A stretch of 64,000 nt of DNA from JAADEM01 sp965371855 (GCA_965371855.1 CBDUZZ010000003.1:1-64000), one strand, 5' to 3'; shown: positions 1-9,296, numbered from the stretch's first letter. Notes: generated by a model from the sequence alone, not told the origin. Numbers and translations are program-made.

Positions 1-303
1 GTAAATCAATGTGTCAGCCAACCGTCCATGCATTTGTTTATTGCCCAAACTTTGGATTTTATTGAAAAGCTGTTTTTCATTTTCACAGTACCATTTGATT
101 ATTTCAGAAGCAAAACCGCCATTGCTTGTCAGCAACTTTCTAAAACTATCCTTTTCAATCAGGCATATTGTAGAATCTTTTAGTGCTACTGTTGAATAAT
201 TATAAATATTATCTCCATAAATCGAAGACAAACCAATGAACTCTGAAGTTTTCAATATTTTTAAGGTTCTACTACGAATTTTGTGGGTACGAAAAGACTG
301 TTA
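1..303 (-). pseudogene. Crp/Fnr-family regulator, partial and N-terminally truncated
   Basis: Reading the minus strand from about 300 down to 1 gives an open frame that looks like the second half of the cyclic-nucleotide-binding domain and the long dimer helix of a Crp/Fnr regulator: EFIGLSSIYGD, then STICLIEKDSFRKLL, then KQMHGRLADTLIY at the window edge. The helix-turn-helix would lie beyond position 1. Upstream the frame meets a stop near 301, directly beside a hairpin repeat at 310-408, so the first ~60 residues of the usual domain are absent. Family assignment rests on the pattern G-L-S/F-Y-S-T-V-A-L...E...F..LL and the (R/K)QM.GRLAD.L.YL block known from this family. It is either a pseudogene or a gene whose start was displaced by the repeat. 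A different Crp/Fnr remnant lies at 16302-16787. Confidence 0.6.
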
Positions 304-309
304 TTAAAA

Positions 310-408
310 CACCTCACCCCGGCCCTCTCCTCATAGGAGAGGGAGCAGTTATGACTATTTAGCCTCAATTTCCCTTCTCCTGTGAGGAGAAGGGTTAGGG
401 TTGAGGTG
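310..408. repeat. MITE-like paired-hairpin element (copy A)
   Basis: About 99 bp bounded by inverted ends CACCTCA/TGAGGTG. It contains two hairpins in a row: CCCTCTCCT (323-331) with AGGAGAGGG (335-343), and CCCTTCTCC with GGAGAAGGG (372-394). A similarly built copy lies at 51542-51640. No reading frame is present. It sits between the truncated ends of a Crp/Fnr gene and a decarboxylase remnant, consistent with insertion or with accumulation in dead DNA. Confidence 0.65.
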
Positions 409-505
409 AAAGATGAATAAGGATTTATATATTTCACTAAATAAATATGTCAATTTAGTGAATGATTAAATATCTATCCACGAAAATGGTAGTAGAGCCA
501 TATAA

Positions 506-853
506 ATAATATTTATTTATACTCAAAAAAACAAAAGGAAGGCTTTTATCCCTGTATGCATTGGATTAGAAAATTTATTGGGAATAGAAATGTTTGACAG
601 AGCAGTTAAAAAAAATGCATCGATAGGATATGTTTTTATAACAGATAGATTTTCGTTAGCCATGATTGCAGTCGGGTCCTTAAATGTTAATAGAATTCAT
701 ACTAACTATGAAGAAATGCAGAATTTTAAAAAAGGGACGCCTTGCGGGTATTTTAGTATAGGATCAAGTATGCTTTTGTGTTTTCCAGATCATTTAAAAA
801 CCTTAATTGATGAAGGGTCCGATGTGAAAATAGGGCAGCGGATTTTGATTTGA
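506..853 (+). pseudogene. Phosphatidylserine decarboxylase-like, C-terminal remnant
   Basis: The frame is open from just after a stop at 503 to 855. Its translation resembles the C-terminal half of phosphatidylserine decarboxylase proenzymes: a strand rich in I/V, then IAVGSLNVNRIH, then GYFSIGSSMLLCFP at the place where the family has a GYF..GST self-cleavage motif, and a final K.GQ.I segment. The catalytic Asp/His half is missing and there is no good start codon (first usable ones TTG 578 or ATG 590), so I read it as a decayed fragment. In intact enzymes the serine of the motif becomes the pyruvoyl group and the product is phosphatidylethanolamine. Whether the GSS variant would still process is unknown. 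Confidence 0.45.
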
Positions 854-1045
854 ACATTTTACCAAACGAAAAATCGCAGTGGCCAGATTAAAAGTCCGAA
901 CATACATCAATAAAAATATTGAGTAATCTCAAATTTCCCCTTAAGGACTAAATATTGGTGTTTTATTAAATCTTGCTCGTTGTAAAGTAACTTTGTTGTC
1001 AAATTGAGTATTAATTTTTTAATTTTTAATAAGAAGGAGGTTATC

Positions 1046-1207
1046 ATGCCCGGATTTGACAAAACAGGACCGGAAGGCAAAGGTCCAAAAACAGGTAGAA
1101 GGATGGGAGATTGTGATGATAATAAATCATCTAAAAACAAGCCTAATCAAAACAATAAAAGTTGGTTAGATATTATACTGAGAGTTTTAAGACTACTAAA
1201 AAAATAA
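1046..1207 (+). CDS. DUF5320-like small Gly-rich protein
   Basis: A 53-residue protein starting at ATG 1046, preceded by a strong ribosome-binding site (AAGGAGG, 1034-1040). It begins MPGFDKTGPEGKGPKTGRR, the GTGP.G.GP.TGR pattern characteristic of DUF5320 proteins, followed by a Cys-Asp-Asp, a Lys/Asn-rich linker and a basic hydrophobic tail. Function is unknown; in anaerobes such proteins are commonly found beside dinitrogenase-cofactor (NifX/NifB-like) domain proteins and MinD-type ATPases, which fits the NifX-like fragment that follows. A longer in-frame start at 1004 exists but would place the ribosome-binding site inside the gene. Confidence 0.7.
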   Translation: MPGFDKTGPEGKGPKTGRRMGDCDDNKSSKNKPNQNNKSWLDIILRVLRLLKK

Positions 1208-1245
1208 GATTAAACAGACATGAATTTTTAAAAAAAAGTCTACCC

Positions 1246-1431
1246 ATGCAAAAAATTGCAATACCTGTTTTGGATCATAAATTAAGTCCGTATTTTGCAT
1301 CCAGTCTGCTGTTTAAAATTTTTCTTGTGGAAGATCAGGCAATGGAAAAGGGAATGAATACTAAATTTTGTTATTATGAACTTTCTGAACAAAATACAAA
1401 ACCTTCTTGGAGAAAAGCAAACAGGTATTAA
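1246..1431 (+). pseudogene. NifX/NifB-type dinitrogenase cofactor domain, truncated
   Basis: From ATG 1246 the protein reads MQKIAIPVLDHKLSPYFASS..FKIFLVED, the opening beta-alpha-beta of the NifX/NifB (dinitrogenase iron-molybdenum cofactor biosynthesis) domain, normally about 110 residues. The match stops after roughly 40 residues and the frame ends at 1431, overlapping by 56 nt the next, differently framed ORF. I infer a deletion or frameshift that removed the C-terminal half. The usual C-terminal His/Cys-bearing segment is not visible in any frame downstream. Confidence 0.55.
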
Positions 1432-1783
1432 AATTAATAGCCTACTGGCTTCAAATTATAACTCGCCAAAAAAATCAATAAGATTTTGTGAAGCAGTTAT
1501 TTCCTCATTGCATTCACCTTTAATAATCCGCAAAGATGATATTGATTGTTTAGGGGCGCTACGTTCTTTTGGATTTTACCGGGATGATAAAAAATTAGCT
1601 GCCCAAATTTCAGAAGAATCCAATATTCCCATTAGGTTTATTCTCAATGCACTAAACGAAATACCCATAATTACCAATCCTGTGAAGAATATTGTTTTGG
1701 GTTCCTCAGAAAAACCGGATGTAATAATTGCTTTTGTGAAACCTGATAAAATAACACAAATTTGGTGGGGTTTTGGAAGATGA
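1376..1783 (+). pseudogene. DUF169 family protein, C-terminally truncated
   Basis: 135 residues from ATG 1376. Features of DUF169 proteins can be read in order: a G.KIN start, RFCEAV near residue 38, a DDIDCLGALRSFGF block near residues 52-66 (the family has ED..CPGALRALG), and KPDVIIAFVKPDKI near the end. Family members are about 230 residues, so the last ~90 are missing here. It lies directly after the broken NifX-like gene. Role of DUF169 is unknown; it is common in anaerobes. No intact downstream gene continues it. Confidence 0.5.
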
Positions 1784-1934
1784 AATTATTGTTGGTATTC
1801 CTAATTCACTTTTTAACGATTGACAGGTTAAGAAAAAAGTTTAGCAACCTCATTGTATTTTTTTCATGTAATTATTTTTTCTTTTTCTGAATACAATTTT
1901 TTATTGCTACAGGCATTTTTTAATAACCATACAT

Positions 1935-2705
1935 CTAATGCTGTATAGCGAGGAACTCTTCATAGGCAACCTGAACTGCTGCCATGATTTTATAATTGGA
2001 TAAGTTAGGATTAATTGTGTAGTGTTTCCTCAGAAAAACCACAAAGGAATCAAGTTTTTCTTCTTCAAACCCGGTGAAAGCCATTAGGTTCTTATGAGAT
2101 GTTAGTTCTTTCAGTCGCTCAGATCGTTTTTCGTAAGCTAAGAAAATATCAAATTTGCGTTGTTCTTTTGATTTCCATGGTCTACCCCCCATTGATGAAG
2201 AAAGTCCAAAGGTGCCTGAATTGGCTTTTGCAAGTGCATTGATCTCTTTTATATTAATATTGAAGTTGATTTTCATGGGTCCTTCTGATGGTACTTTTAA
2301 AGAGAGAAACATCTGTTTAAATGCTGCATATGATCTAAACCAGTATACATTCACCTCATTCAGTGAGTATGATTTCGCTTCAACTTTAAGGGGTATTGTG
2401 TCCAATAACAGGTTCTCATTACTTACTACCCAAGTTGTATCAACATACCCCAGACATTTAAAAATGAGGGAATCACCCACAGCTACAAACATATTAAAAC
2501 ATCCGTTTTCTCTTGTCTCTTTTCCGTCTCCTGTTCTCATATTGGCAACAAAGGAAAAAGGAATTACCTGATCGGAAGGAGTCGTTTTTACAATAAATTT
2601 GGCCAGCTGTAACTCGTTAGGTTGATCTTGCGAAAAAGCCATTGTCGTAATCAATATCAATACAAAAGCTAAGATTGTTTTATAAGATGAAATTGGGTTA
2701 TTCAT
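1935..2705 (-). CDS. Secreted hypothetical protein (carboxypeptidase-regulatory-like domain)
   Basis: 256 residues from ATG 2705 (an ATG seven codons upstream is also possible). A clear signal peptide ends near FSQDQP. The first ~100 mature residues have the look of a CarbopepD_reg-like beta domain used by many Bacteroidetes exported proteins (GDSLIFKCLGYVDTTW is the usual G..L.F...GY.... segment, followed by LNEV.V). The C-terminal half is charged and alpha-helical without a motif I recognise. It is a stand-alone gene, convergent with the broken gene cluster and divergent from dapD. Function unknown, probably periplasmic or surface. Confidence 0.65.
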   Translation of the reverse strand: MNNPISSYKTILAFVLILITTMAFSQDQPNELQLAKFIVKTTPSDQVIPFSFVANMRTGDGKETRENGCFNMFVAVGDSLIFKCLGYVDTTWVVSNENLLLDTIPLKVEAKSYSLNEVNVYWFRSYAAFKQMFLSLKVPSEGPMKINFNINIKEINALAKANSGTFGLSSSMGGRPWKSKEQRKFDIFLAYEKRSERLKELTSHKNLMAFTGFEEEKLDSFVVFLRKHYTINPNLSNYKIMAAVQVAYEEFLAIQH

Positions 2706-2879
2706 TTTAGAAATTCTTAATAACATGTTTTACAAATGTGAATATAAGCAGGTTATCAAAATACAACACTATACATTTGTCTTATTTAGGCATAATTAAC
2801 AGCCATTAACATGCAACTTTTACAATTCAAAAAAGAGTTGAATATTTCTAATTGATCTGGGAAACTCCGAATTTCGTGT

Positions 2880-2887
2880 TATTTTTG
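2880..2887 (+). promoter_or_regulatory. Bacteroidetes -7 element TATTTTTG before dapD
   Basis: TATTTTTG fits TAnnTTTG and ends 24 nt before the dapD ATG at 2912. A weak -33 candidate (TTG, 2853-2855) is somewhat far. Position is right for a short leader. Confidence 0.45.
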
Positions 2888-2911
2888 TAACATAATGTAA
2901 AATTTATACGG

Positions 2912-3727
2912 ATGACAGATTTAAAGAATCAGATAGAGAAAGCATGGGACAATAGGGAACTCTTAAGTAAACCTGAAACGGTAGAAGCGGTTAGGGAAGT
3001 GATTGAGAAACTTGACAAAGGATTAGTGCGTGTAGCCGAGCCTGTTGGTGAGCAATGGCAGGTAAACGAATGGGTAAAGAAAGCTGTAATACTGTATTTC
3101 CCCATTCAGCAGATGAAAACTATTGAAGTGGGGCCATTTGAGTTTCATGATAAGATAGCACTTAAAAAGAATTATAAAGAGTTAGGTGTCCGGGTTGTTC
3201 CTCATGCTGTTGCCAGATATGGTGCTTATTTGGCAAGTGGAGTGATTATGATGCCATCGTATGTTAATATCGGTGCTTACGTTGACTCTCACACAATGGT
3301 TGATACATGGACTACCGTTGGCAGTTGTGCCCAGATTGGTAAAAATGTACACTTGAGTGGTGGAGTTGGTATTGGAGGTGTCTTAGAACCTGTTCAGGCA
3401 GCACCTGTAATTATTGAAGATAATGCTTTTATCGGTTCTCGTTGCATTGTTGTTGAAGGTTGCCATGTAGGCAAAGAGGCTGTGTTAGGAGCTAATGTCG
3501 TGCTTACCGGTTCAACTAAGATAATTGACGTTACAGGCAGTGAGCCTAAAGAGTACAAGGGGTATGTTCCTCCACGCTCAGTTGTGATACCGGGTTCGTA
3601 TACCAAGAAATTTCCTGCCGGAGATTATCAGGTTCCGGTTGCATTGATAATTGGTACGCGTAAAGAATCAACCAATAAGAAAACATCATTGAATGATGCC
3701 CTTAGGGATTATGATGTGTCAGCATAA
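2912..3727 (+). CDS. dapD: 2,3,4,5-tetrahydropyridine-2,6-dicarboxylate N-succinyltransferase
   Basis: 271 residues, the usual length. DapD transfers a succinyl group from succinyl-CoA to tetrahydrodipicolinate in the lysine/diaminopimelate pathway, in the cytosol, as a trimer. The N-terminal alpha domain (WDNRELL, RVAEP..EQWQVNEWVKKAVILYF) is followed from about residue 95 by a left-handed beta-helix of hexapeptide repeats (MMPSYVNIGAYVDSHTMVDTWTTVGSCAQIG, broken here only for description) and the GVGIGGVLEP segment. The C-terminal Lys-rich tail is normal. It stands alone, divergent from the secreted gene before it. Confidence 0.95.
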   Translation: MTDLKNQIEKAWDNRELLSKPETVEAVREVIEKLDKGLVRVAEPVGEQWQVNEWVKKAVILYFPIQQMKTIEVGPFEFHDKIALKKNYKELGVRVVPHAVARYGAYLASGVIMMPSYVNIGAYVDSHTMVDTWTTVGSCAQIGKNVHLSGGVGIGGVLEPVQAAPVIIEDNAFIGSRCIVVEGCHVGKEAVLGANVVLTGSTKIIDVTGSEPKEYKGYVPPRSVVIPGSYTKKFPAGDYQVPVALIIGTRKESTNKKTSLNDALRDYDVSA

Positions 3728-3871
3728 ATATATAAGTAAGTACTCACATGGTGAATAGATACTATTTGGAAGTTGAGTATTGAGTGTTGGAACTTGGACA
3801 TTTGACAAACCGCAAAGTTCGCAAAGATAATCGCAAAGTTTGCAATTTTGATTAACAAATACGAAAAGTCT

Positions 3872-4399
3872 CTATCGTCCGGTTATCCCTGCACCTTCAA
3901 GCACGCGCAAGTAACCGTCCAGGTTAATCACCGCAGCATCGGCAATCACCTGCGCTTTGTTATAGTATGGCTCACGACTATTTAACTTTTCTTTGATATA
4001 CCGGATCAGTTCATCACCTGACTTGCCCTGAACAAGGGGGCGCACATTTCGTGAGTTAGAGAGTCTTTGTGCCAAAACTTCAGGTGATACTTGAAGGTAA
4101 ACAGTCACGCCATGATTATTCATGAAATCCATATTATCGAAAAAACATGGTGTTCCTCCTCCGGCTGCAATAATTACTTTTTTAGCGTCTTTCATCTCAT
4201 GCAATGCAGAACGTTCAGCGTCTCTGAATCCATCTTCCCCAAACTCCCTAAAATATAGAGGTACTGTCGTTCTGAACTTCTTCTCAAAGTATTTGTCCAG
4301 ATCAATAAAATCCCAACCCAGAGTCTTGGCGAGGTGTCTCCCGAGAGTACTTTTCCCACAACCCATAAAACCGATTAGAAAAACCTTATCACTACTCAT
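3872..4399 (-). CDS. aroK: Shikimate kinase
   Basis: 175 residues. Phosphorylates shikimate at the 3-OH using ATP, fifth step of chorismate synthesis. P-loop GFMGCGKST at residues 10-18, DLD at the shikimate-binding Asp (FIDLDKYFE), GGGTPCF (shikimate-binding glycine loop) near residue 80, and RNVRPLVQG with the lid/catalytic arginine. The gene overlaps the end of parC by 8 nt on the same strand (parC upstream), so the two are co-transcribed. The 3-prime side holds the short direct repeats CGCAAAGTTCGCAA / CGCAAAGTTTGCAA (about 3812-3845). Confidence 0.93.
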   Translation of the reverse strand: MSSDKVFLIGFMGCGKSTLGRHLAKTLGWDFIDLDKYFEKKFRTTVPLYFREFGEDGFRDAERSALHEMKDAKKVIIAAGGGTPCFFDNMDFMNNHGVTVYLQVSPEVLAQRLSNSRNVRPLVQGKSGDELIRYIKEKLNSREPYYNKAQVIADAAVINLDGYLRVLEGAGITGR

Positions 4400-7058
4400 C
4401 CTTAAAGAGTGTCATTTGATTGCTATCCTCATCTCTATTTTTAACTGTTCCCTCTGCAGGAGATTGTTCTGTCTGTTCCGACTCTTCATCCTCCTCTACA
4501 GGTTTATGAATAGGCTCAAGCTCCTTGATCCTGGAAACCTGATACGTTGTTAGTCGTTTCCCCCGGGCTTTATAACTTTTAACACCAATAAATTCAGCTA
4601 CTTCAACTATCATCTTCTCCCGCAACTTATCATCACCGCCAAACTTTATCTCAAGTCTCGGGTAATCTACCTTGGTAAGTTTAACTAAGTATGATTTAGA
4701 GTTATCACCAATAAAACGCTGAGTTTTACTCACACTATCAACCTGGAACCTCTTGACATAGTAATAGACTTGATCTGCATCATAATAAACTGCCGACCAA
4801 ACATCATTTAACTCAAACTTTTCAATGACCTGAATATTGTTGTCATAGTGGTTAGAGAGATCAAAATTAGTCTGATAGAACTCGCCCTCTTTAGTTATCA
4901 CAAGTATCTGGTCACTTCCCTGATACTCCCCGATATATTTACCGCGACCGTCAACATTCAGTTTTAGAGTCTCCTCCTCAAACCATATCTTACGCCCACC
5001 AAGAGTTGATTCACCACGTTTTTTAAGTGAGATCTTATGCAGCTCATATTTCGTGAGTATATTACCCATCGAGCCACGTCCCTTGATGGCCAGTTCACCC
5101 ATGTTAACCTCAAAAATCAGATTCCGTATACGTGGTTTAGGCTTAAGCACAACTTTAAGTATTTCAGCTTCTCCATTAGGATTAGCACTAAAGTACAACA
5201 ATCTTGATCCCGGTTTGCCCTGTGTCAGATCATACTCTTTATCACGCGTTAAGCCCGTAACAGCAAATCGTTTCATATAGATAAACCCACTCTTTCCATT
5301 ACGATAGACGGCATTGTATATGGTACGTTTATCGTTACGTTTGAATATGGTAATATGAATAATATTTTTCCCTACAAATGCTTTGTCTGATACTTTGGAG
5401 ATTATATATGTCCCGTTTTTGTAAAAGATTATTACATCATCAATATCGGAACAATCACAAATATATTCATCTTTTTTCAGTGAAGTGCCGATAAAGCCGT
5501 CCTGCCTGTTTATGTATAGTTTTTCGTTTTTAACAACAACCTTAGAAGCCTCAATGCTGGCAAAACTGCGAATCTCTGTCTGGCGCGGGAACTTCTTAGC
5601 AAAAAGACGTTTTATACGTTTATAGTAATTTATTGCATAAGTGATAAGATTAGCTAAATGGTAATCAACCTGTTCCATCTCCTCTTCAAGCGATGCAATA
5701 TATTCATCAGCTTTTTTAGAGTCGTATTTTGATATCCGTTTGATTTTTATTTCAGTAAGCTTCACGATATCATCACGGGTAACCTGTCGCCTCAATAGCT
5801 TTTTATACGGTTCCAGACCATGATCAATTGTTTTTATTATTGCTTCCCATGTTTCACAATCCTCAATGCGCTGATAAATTTTCTTCTCAATAAAAATACG
5901 TTCCAATGAAGATTTGTGCCAGCTATCTTCAAGCTCCTCTCTGCGTATCTCAAGCTCACGCCTAAGTAAAAACACTGTATGGTCAGTATTCGCAATTAAT
6001 ATTTCAGACACATGGATGAAAAGCGGTTTGTTATCTTTTATCACGCATGCATTGGGAGATATAGACAGTTCACAATCAGAGAAAGCATAAAGTGCATCAA
6101 TAGTTTTATCCGGTGACACACCTGATGGCAGATGAATAAGAATCTCAACAAATTCCGCGGTATTGTCATCTATCTTTTTAACCTTTATTTTCCCCTTTTC
6201 GTTGGCTTTAAGTATCGACTCTATCAGGGACGTTGTGTTTCTACCGTAAGGGATATCAGCTATCTTGAGTGTTTTATTGTCAACCTTCTCTATTTTGGCT
6301 CTCACTTTAACCGCACCACCACGCAATCCATCGTTGTATCGCGACACATCTATCATTCCACCTGTAGGAAAATCAGGATAGAGTTCAAAAGACTCCCCCC
6401 TGAGATGGCCAATGGAAGCATCAATCAGCTCGACAAAGTTATGAGGCAATATTTTTGATGCCAGCCCCACTGCAATACCTTCAACACCCTGTGCCAACAA
6501 CAACGGGAACTTAACCGGTAGCGTAACCGGCTCCTGATTTCTACCGTCATATGTCTGTTTCCAAATTGTAGTTTTAGGATTGAAAACCACCTCATGAGCA
6601 AACTTTGTCAGTCTGGCCTCAATATATCGCGAAGCAGCAGCTCTGTCGCCAGTAAATATATTCCCCCAGTTTCCCTGCATGTCAATAAGCATGTTCTTCT
6701 GCCCCAACTGAACCAGAGCATCACCAATTGAAGCATCACCGTGAGGATGATATTGCATGGTAAAACCGATAATGTTGGCAACTTTATTAAAACGCCCGTC
6801 ATCCATACGGAACATGGCTTGCAAAATACGGCGCTGAACAGGCTTTAAACCATCATTAATGTGCGGAACGGCCCGTTCCAAAATAACATAAGAAGCATAA
6901 TCGAGAAACCAGTTTTTATACATTCCGGGCAGATGATTGATACGAGTACCGTCAACTTCCCATACAGGGGAGTGTACTTCCTGCTTTCCCGTGGTATTGT
7001 CATCAGGCTGGTTGTTCTCTTCGTCCTCTTTGTCTATATTTTGTTCTTCCAGATTCAT
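4392..7058 (-). CDS. parC: DNA topoisomerase IV subunit A (GyrA/ParC family)
   Basis: 888 residues. Type IIA topoisomerase breakage-reunion subunit. After an acidic N-terminal extension of ~35 residues come the winged-helix region (GLKPVQRRILQAMF, residues 70-83) and the catalytic tyrosine Tyr145 in AAASRYIEARL. A tower and coiled coil follow, and the C-terminal third carries beta-pinwheel-like strands (SRLLYFSANPNGEAE, GRGKYIGEYQGSDQILVIT). The acidic tail beyond residue 840 (EEDEESEQTEQS) is low complexity. It lies 71 nt downstream of parE on the same strand, the arrangement of a parEC pair; pairing with this parE rather than gyrB supports topoisomerase IV over gyrase. Confidence 0.9.
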   Translation of the reverse strand: MNLEEQNIDKEDEENNQPDDNTTGKQEVHSPVWEVDGTRINHLPGMYKNWFLDYASYVILERAVPHINDGLKPVQRRILQAMFRMDDGRFNKVANIIGFTMQYHPHGDASIGDALVQLGQKNMLIDMQGNWGNIFTGDRAAASRYIEARLTKFAHEVVFNPKTTIWKQTYDGRNQEPVTLPVKFPLLLAQGVEGIAVGLASKILPHNFVELIDASIGHLRGESFELYPDFPTGGMIDVSRYNDGLRGGAVKVRAKIEKVDNKTLKIADIPYGRNTTSLIESILKANEKGKIKVKKIDDNTAEFVEILIHLPSGVSPDKTIDALYAFSDCELSISPNACVIKDNKPLFIHVSEILIANTDHTVFLLRRELEIRREELEDSWHKSSLERIFIEKKIYQRIEDCETWEAIIKTIDHGLEPYKKLLRRQVTRDDIVKLTEIKIKRISKYDSKKADEYIASLEEEMEQVDYHLANLITYAINYYKRIKRLFAKKFPRQTEIRSFASIEASKVVVKNEKLYINRQDGFIGTSLKKDEYICDCSDIDDVIIFYKNGTYIISKVSDKAFVGKNIIHITIFKRNDKRTIYNAVYRNGKSGFIYMKRFAVTGLTRDKEYDLTQGKPGSRLLYFSANPNGEAEILKVVLKPKPRIRNLIFEVNMGELAIKGRGSMGNILTKYELHKISLKKRGESTLGGRKIWFEEETLKLNVDGRGKYIGEYQGSDQILVITKEGEFYQTNFDLSNHYDNNIQVIEKFELNDVWSAVYYDADQVYYYVKRFQVDSVSKTQRFIGDNSKSYLVKLTKVDYPRLEIKFGGDDKLREKMIVEVAEFIGVKSYKARGKRLTTYQVSRIKELEPIHKPVEEDEESEQTEQSPAEGTVKNRDEDSNQMTLFKDE

Positions 7059-7089
7059 TAAATATTTGTCTGTTTATTAGTTTGCTTTC

Positions 7090-7114
7090 CCCCCTTTGAG
7101 GGAATTAAAGGGGG
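7090..7114. repeat. Short inverted repeat between parE and parC
   Basis: CCCCCTTT (7090-7097) pairs with AAAGGGGG (7107-7114) across a 9-nt loop in the 71-nt parE-parC gap. It resembles the C/G-rich hairpin words seen at 36421-36478 and may be a remnant of the same element type. It lacks a T-run on the coding strand, so a terminator is unlikely. Confidence 0.45.
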
Positions 7115-7129
7115 CTTTCCTCCTCTTCT

Positions 7130-8980
7130 TCAATCAACAATATCCTCTTCAATAACGAGGTTATCAATTATGAATGTTTGCCTGTTTGGCGTATTTTTTC
7201 CCATGTAAAAGTCTAACAGATCTTTTACTGCATCATTACGTTTTAACCGTACTTGTTCCAGACGCATAGCTTTCCCGATAAAGTTCTTGAACTCTCCGGG
7301 TGATATTTCTCCCAATCCTTTAAAACGTGTTATCTCCGGATTTTTGCCAAGTTTGGATGTTGCGGCTATGCGCTCCACATCACTATAACAATAAATAGTC
7401 TCTTTTTTATTTCTCACCCTGAATAGCGGTGTTTGAAGGATATAGAGATGCCCGTTCTTTACCAGCTCAGGGAAGAACTGCAGAAAGAAAGTAAGTAACA
7501 ATAGTCTGATATGCATTCCGTCAACATCGGCATCAGTAGCAACAATAACGTGATTATACCTGAGTGTTTCAAGGCCGTCTTCAATATTCAGTGCTGCCTG
7601 CAAAAGGTTAAACTCCTCATTCTCGTACACAACCTTTCGTGTTAGCCCATATGAGTTTAGTGGTTTCCCTTTAAGGCTGAAGACAGCTTGCGAGTTTACA
7701 TCCCGGGCTTTAGTGATAGAGCCACTTGCCGAATCTCCCTCAGTAATAAAAATGGAACTGTCAAGTTTGCGTTCATCCTTTGAGTTGTAGTGTATACGAC
7801 AATCACGCAGTTTCTTGTTGTGCAAGCTCACCTTTTTGGCACGCTCTTTGGCCAGTTTCTGAATGCCTGAAATAGCTTTACGCTCTTTTTCCGACTCCAG
7901 AATCTTTTTGTATAAAATATCCGCTGTATCCTGATTCTTATGAAGGTAGTTGTCCAGCTCTTCTTTCATAAAATCAATCACAAAATTACGAACCGAAGGG
8001 CCTTGGAGACCAATATCTTTTGAACCGAGTTTCGTTTTTGTCTGCGACTCAAAAACAGGCTCTTCAATTTTAATACTTATGGCTGCAATAATACCCGTAC
8101 GGATATCTGAAACATCAAAATTCTTATTATAAAATTCCCTGATGGTTTTTACTATTGCTTCACGAAACGCGATTAAATGTATTCCTCCCTGCGTGGTGTG
8201 CTGACCATTAACAAAAGTGTAATACTCCTCGCCATACTGATTGCCGTGAGTAATAGTAACTTCTAAATCCTCTCTTTTCAGATGAATAATAGGGTACACT
8301 TCCGATGTGGTCATATTCTCATTCAGAAGATCGACCAGACCATTTTTTGACTGAAATACTTTTCCGTTAAAATTTATTGCCAGACCTGTATTCAGATATG
8401 TATAGTTTTTTAGCAGACTCTCGATATATTCATCCTGAAAACTGTAGCTTTCGAAAACCGAAGTGTCAGGGATGAAAGAGACAAAAGTTCCATTTTTGTC
8501 ACTTATATTCTCTATATCGGTATCTTCAACCAGCTCTCCACGGCTGAATTCTATTTTCTTCGATTGCCCTTCACGAAAGGCCTGAACCGTAAACATTTCC
8601 GACAATGCATTAACGGCTTTTATTCCCACACCGTTAAGTCCAACCGACTTTTTAAATACTTTTGAATCGTATTTGGCACCGGTGTTCATCCTTGACGCAA
8701 CGTCAATAACTTTACCGAGAGGGATACCCCTGCCGTAATCACGCACCGATACAACTCCATTCTCAACCGTAACATCAATTTTCTTTCCAAAACCCATCAT
8801 ATATTCGTCAATGGAATTATCCATGACCTCTTTCAATAAAACATATATGCCATCGTCAGGAAAGGAACCATCGCCTAACTTACCGATATACATTCCCGGA
8901 CGCTTGCGGATATGCTCTTTCCAGTCCAGTGTTCTGATTGATTCTTCCGAATAGTTCTGTAGTTTTTGACTACCCCCCAT
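7130..8980 (-). CDS. parE: DNA topoisomerase IV subunit B (GyrB/ParE family)
   Basis: 616 residues, the ATPase subunit partner of the neighbouring parC. GHKL ATP-binding elements: the DNSIDEY helix, DYGRGIPLG and GLNGVGIKAVNALS; the ATP-lid region lies within the first ~120 residues. The transducer domain follows and the Toprim domain starts at about residue 405 with ITEGDSASGS and has DADVDGMHIR for metal binding. The C-terminal RFKGLGEI..GEFKNF block is the usual tail. Length and compact C-terminus fit ParE. First gene of the parE-parC-aroK operon. Confidence 0.92.
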   Translation of the reverse strand: MGGSQKLQNYSEESIRTLDWKEHIRKRPGMYIGKLGDGSFPDDGIYVLLKEVMDNSIDEYMMGFGKKIDVTVENGVVSVRDYGRGIPLGKVIDVASRMNTGAKYDSKVFKKSVGLNGVGIKAVNALSEMFTVQAFREGQSKKIEFSRGELVEDTDIENISDKNGTFVSFIPDTSVFESYSFQDEYIESLLKNYTYLNTGLAINFNGKVFQSKNGLVDLLNENMTTSEVYPIIHLKREDLEVTITHGNQYGEEYYTFVNGQHTTQGGIHLIAFREAIVKTIREFYNKNFDVSDIRTGIIAAISIKIEEPVFESQTKTKLGSKDIGLQGPSVRNFVIDFMKEELDNYLHKNQDTADILYKKILESEKERKAISGIQKLAKERAKKVSLHNKKLRDCRIHYNSKDERKLDSSIFITEGDSASGSITKARDVNSQAVFSLKGKPLNSYGLTRKVVYENEEFNLLQAALNIEDGLETLRYNHVIVATDADVDGMHIRLLLLTFFLQFFPELVKNGHLYILQTPLFRVRNKKETIYCYSDVERIAATSKLGKNPEITRFKGLGEISPGEFKNFIGKAMRLEQVRLKRNDAVKDLLDFYMGKNTPNRQTFIIDNLVIEEDIVD

Positions 8981-9016
8981 CTGTTTCCTCCCAATAAAGT
9001 TTGATTATTTTCTGCC

Positions 9017-9024
9017 AAATATAA
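9017..9024 (-). promoter_or_regulatory. Putative -7 element TATATTTG before parE
   Basis: On the minus strand TATATTTG (TAnnTTTG) lies about 37 nt upstream of the parE start. I see no convincing -33 element. Confidence 0.4.
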
Positions 9025-9296
9025 CAAAAAGGAAAAATGTTTCGTAATTTCTTTTTCAACAACTATATTAACAACCTATATGTTGACTGTTAGAAACGGC
9101 TTTAATTTTACACCGCGGTAGCTCTTTTACACAAACGAGAGTTGCCACTTTTACCGGAATATATACCCATACTACACAAGTAGGTTTAAATACAATAAAA
9201 AATCCATTAGATAAATTCGAGTTTAAATAATAATTAGTAGTTTTGATATATCCAATAATAACACGGCAAAATTTACTGTTTACAGTCCGGATGTAG
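9025..9296. other. Intergenic stretch, no gene recognised
   Basis: AT-rich spacer between parE and the propeller pseudogene. Near 9270-9330 a second frame reads FTVYSPD, which may be a few more residues of the decayed propeller gene. Otherwise nothing recognised. Confidence 0.4.
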
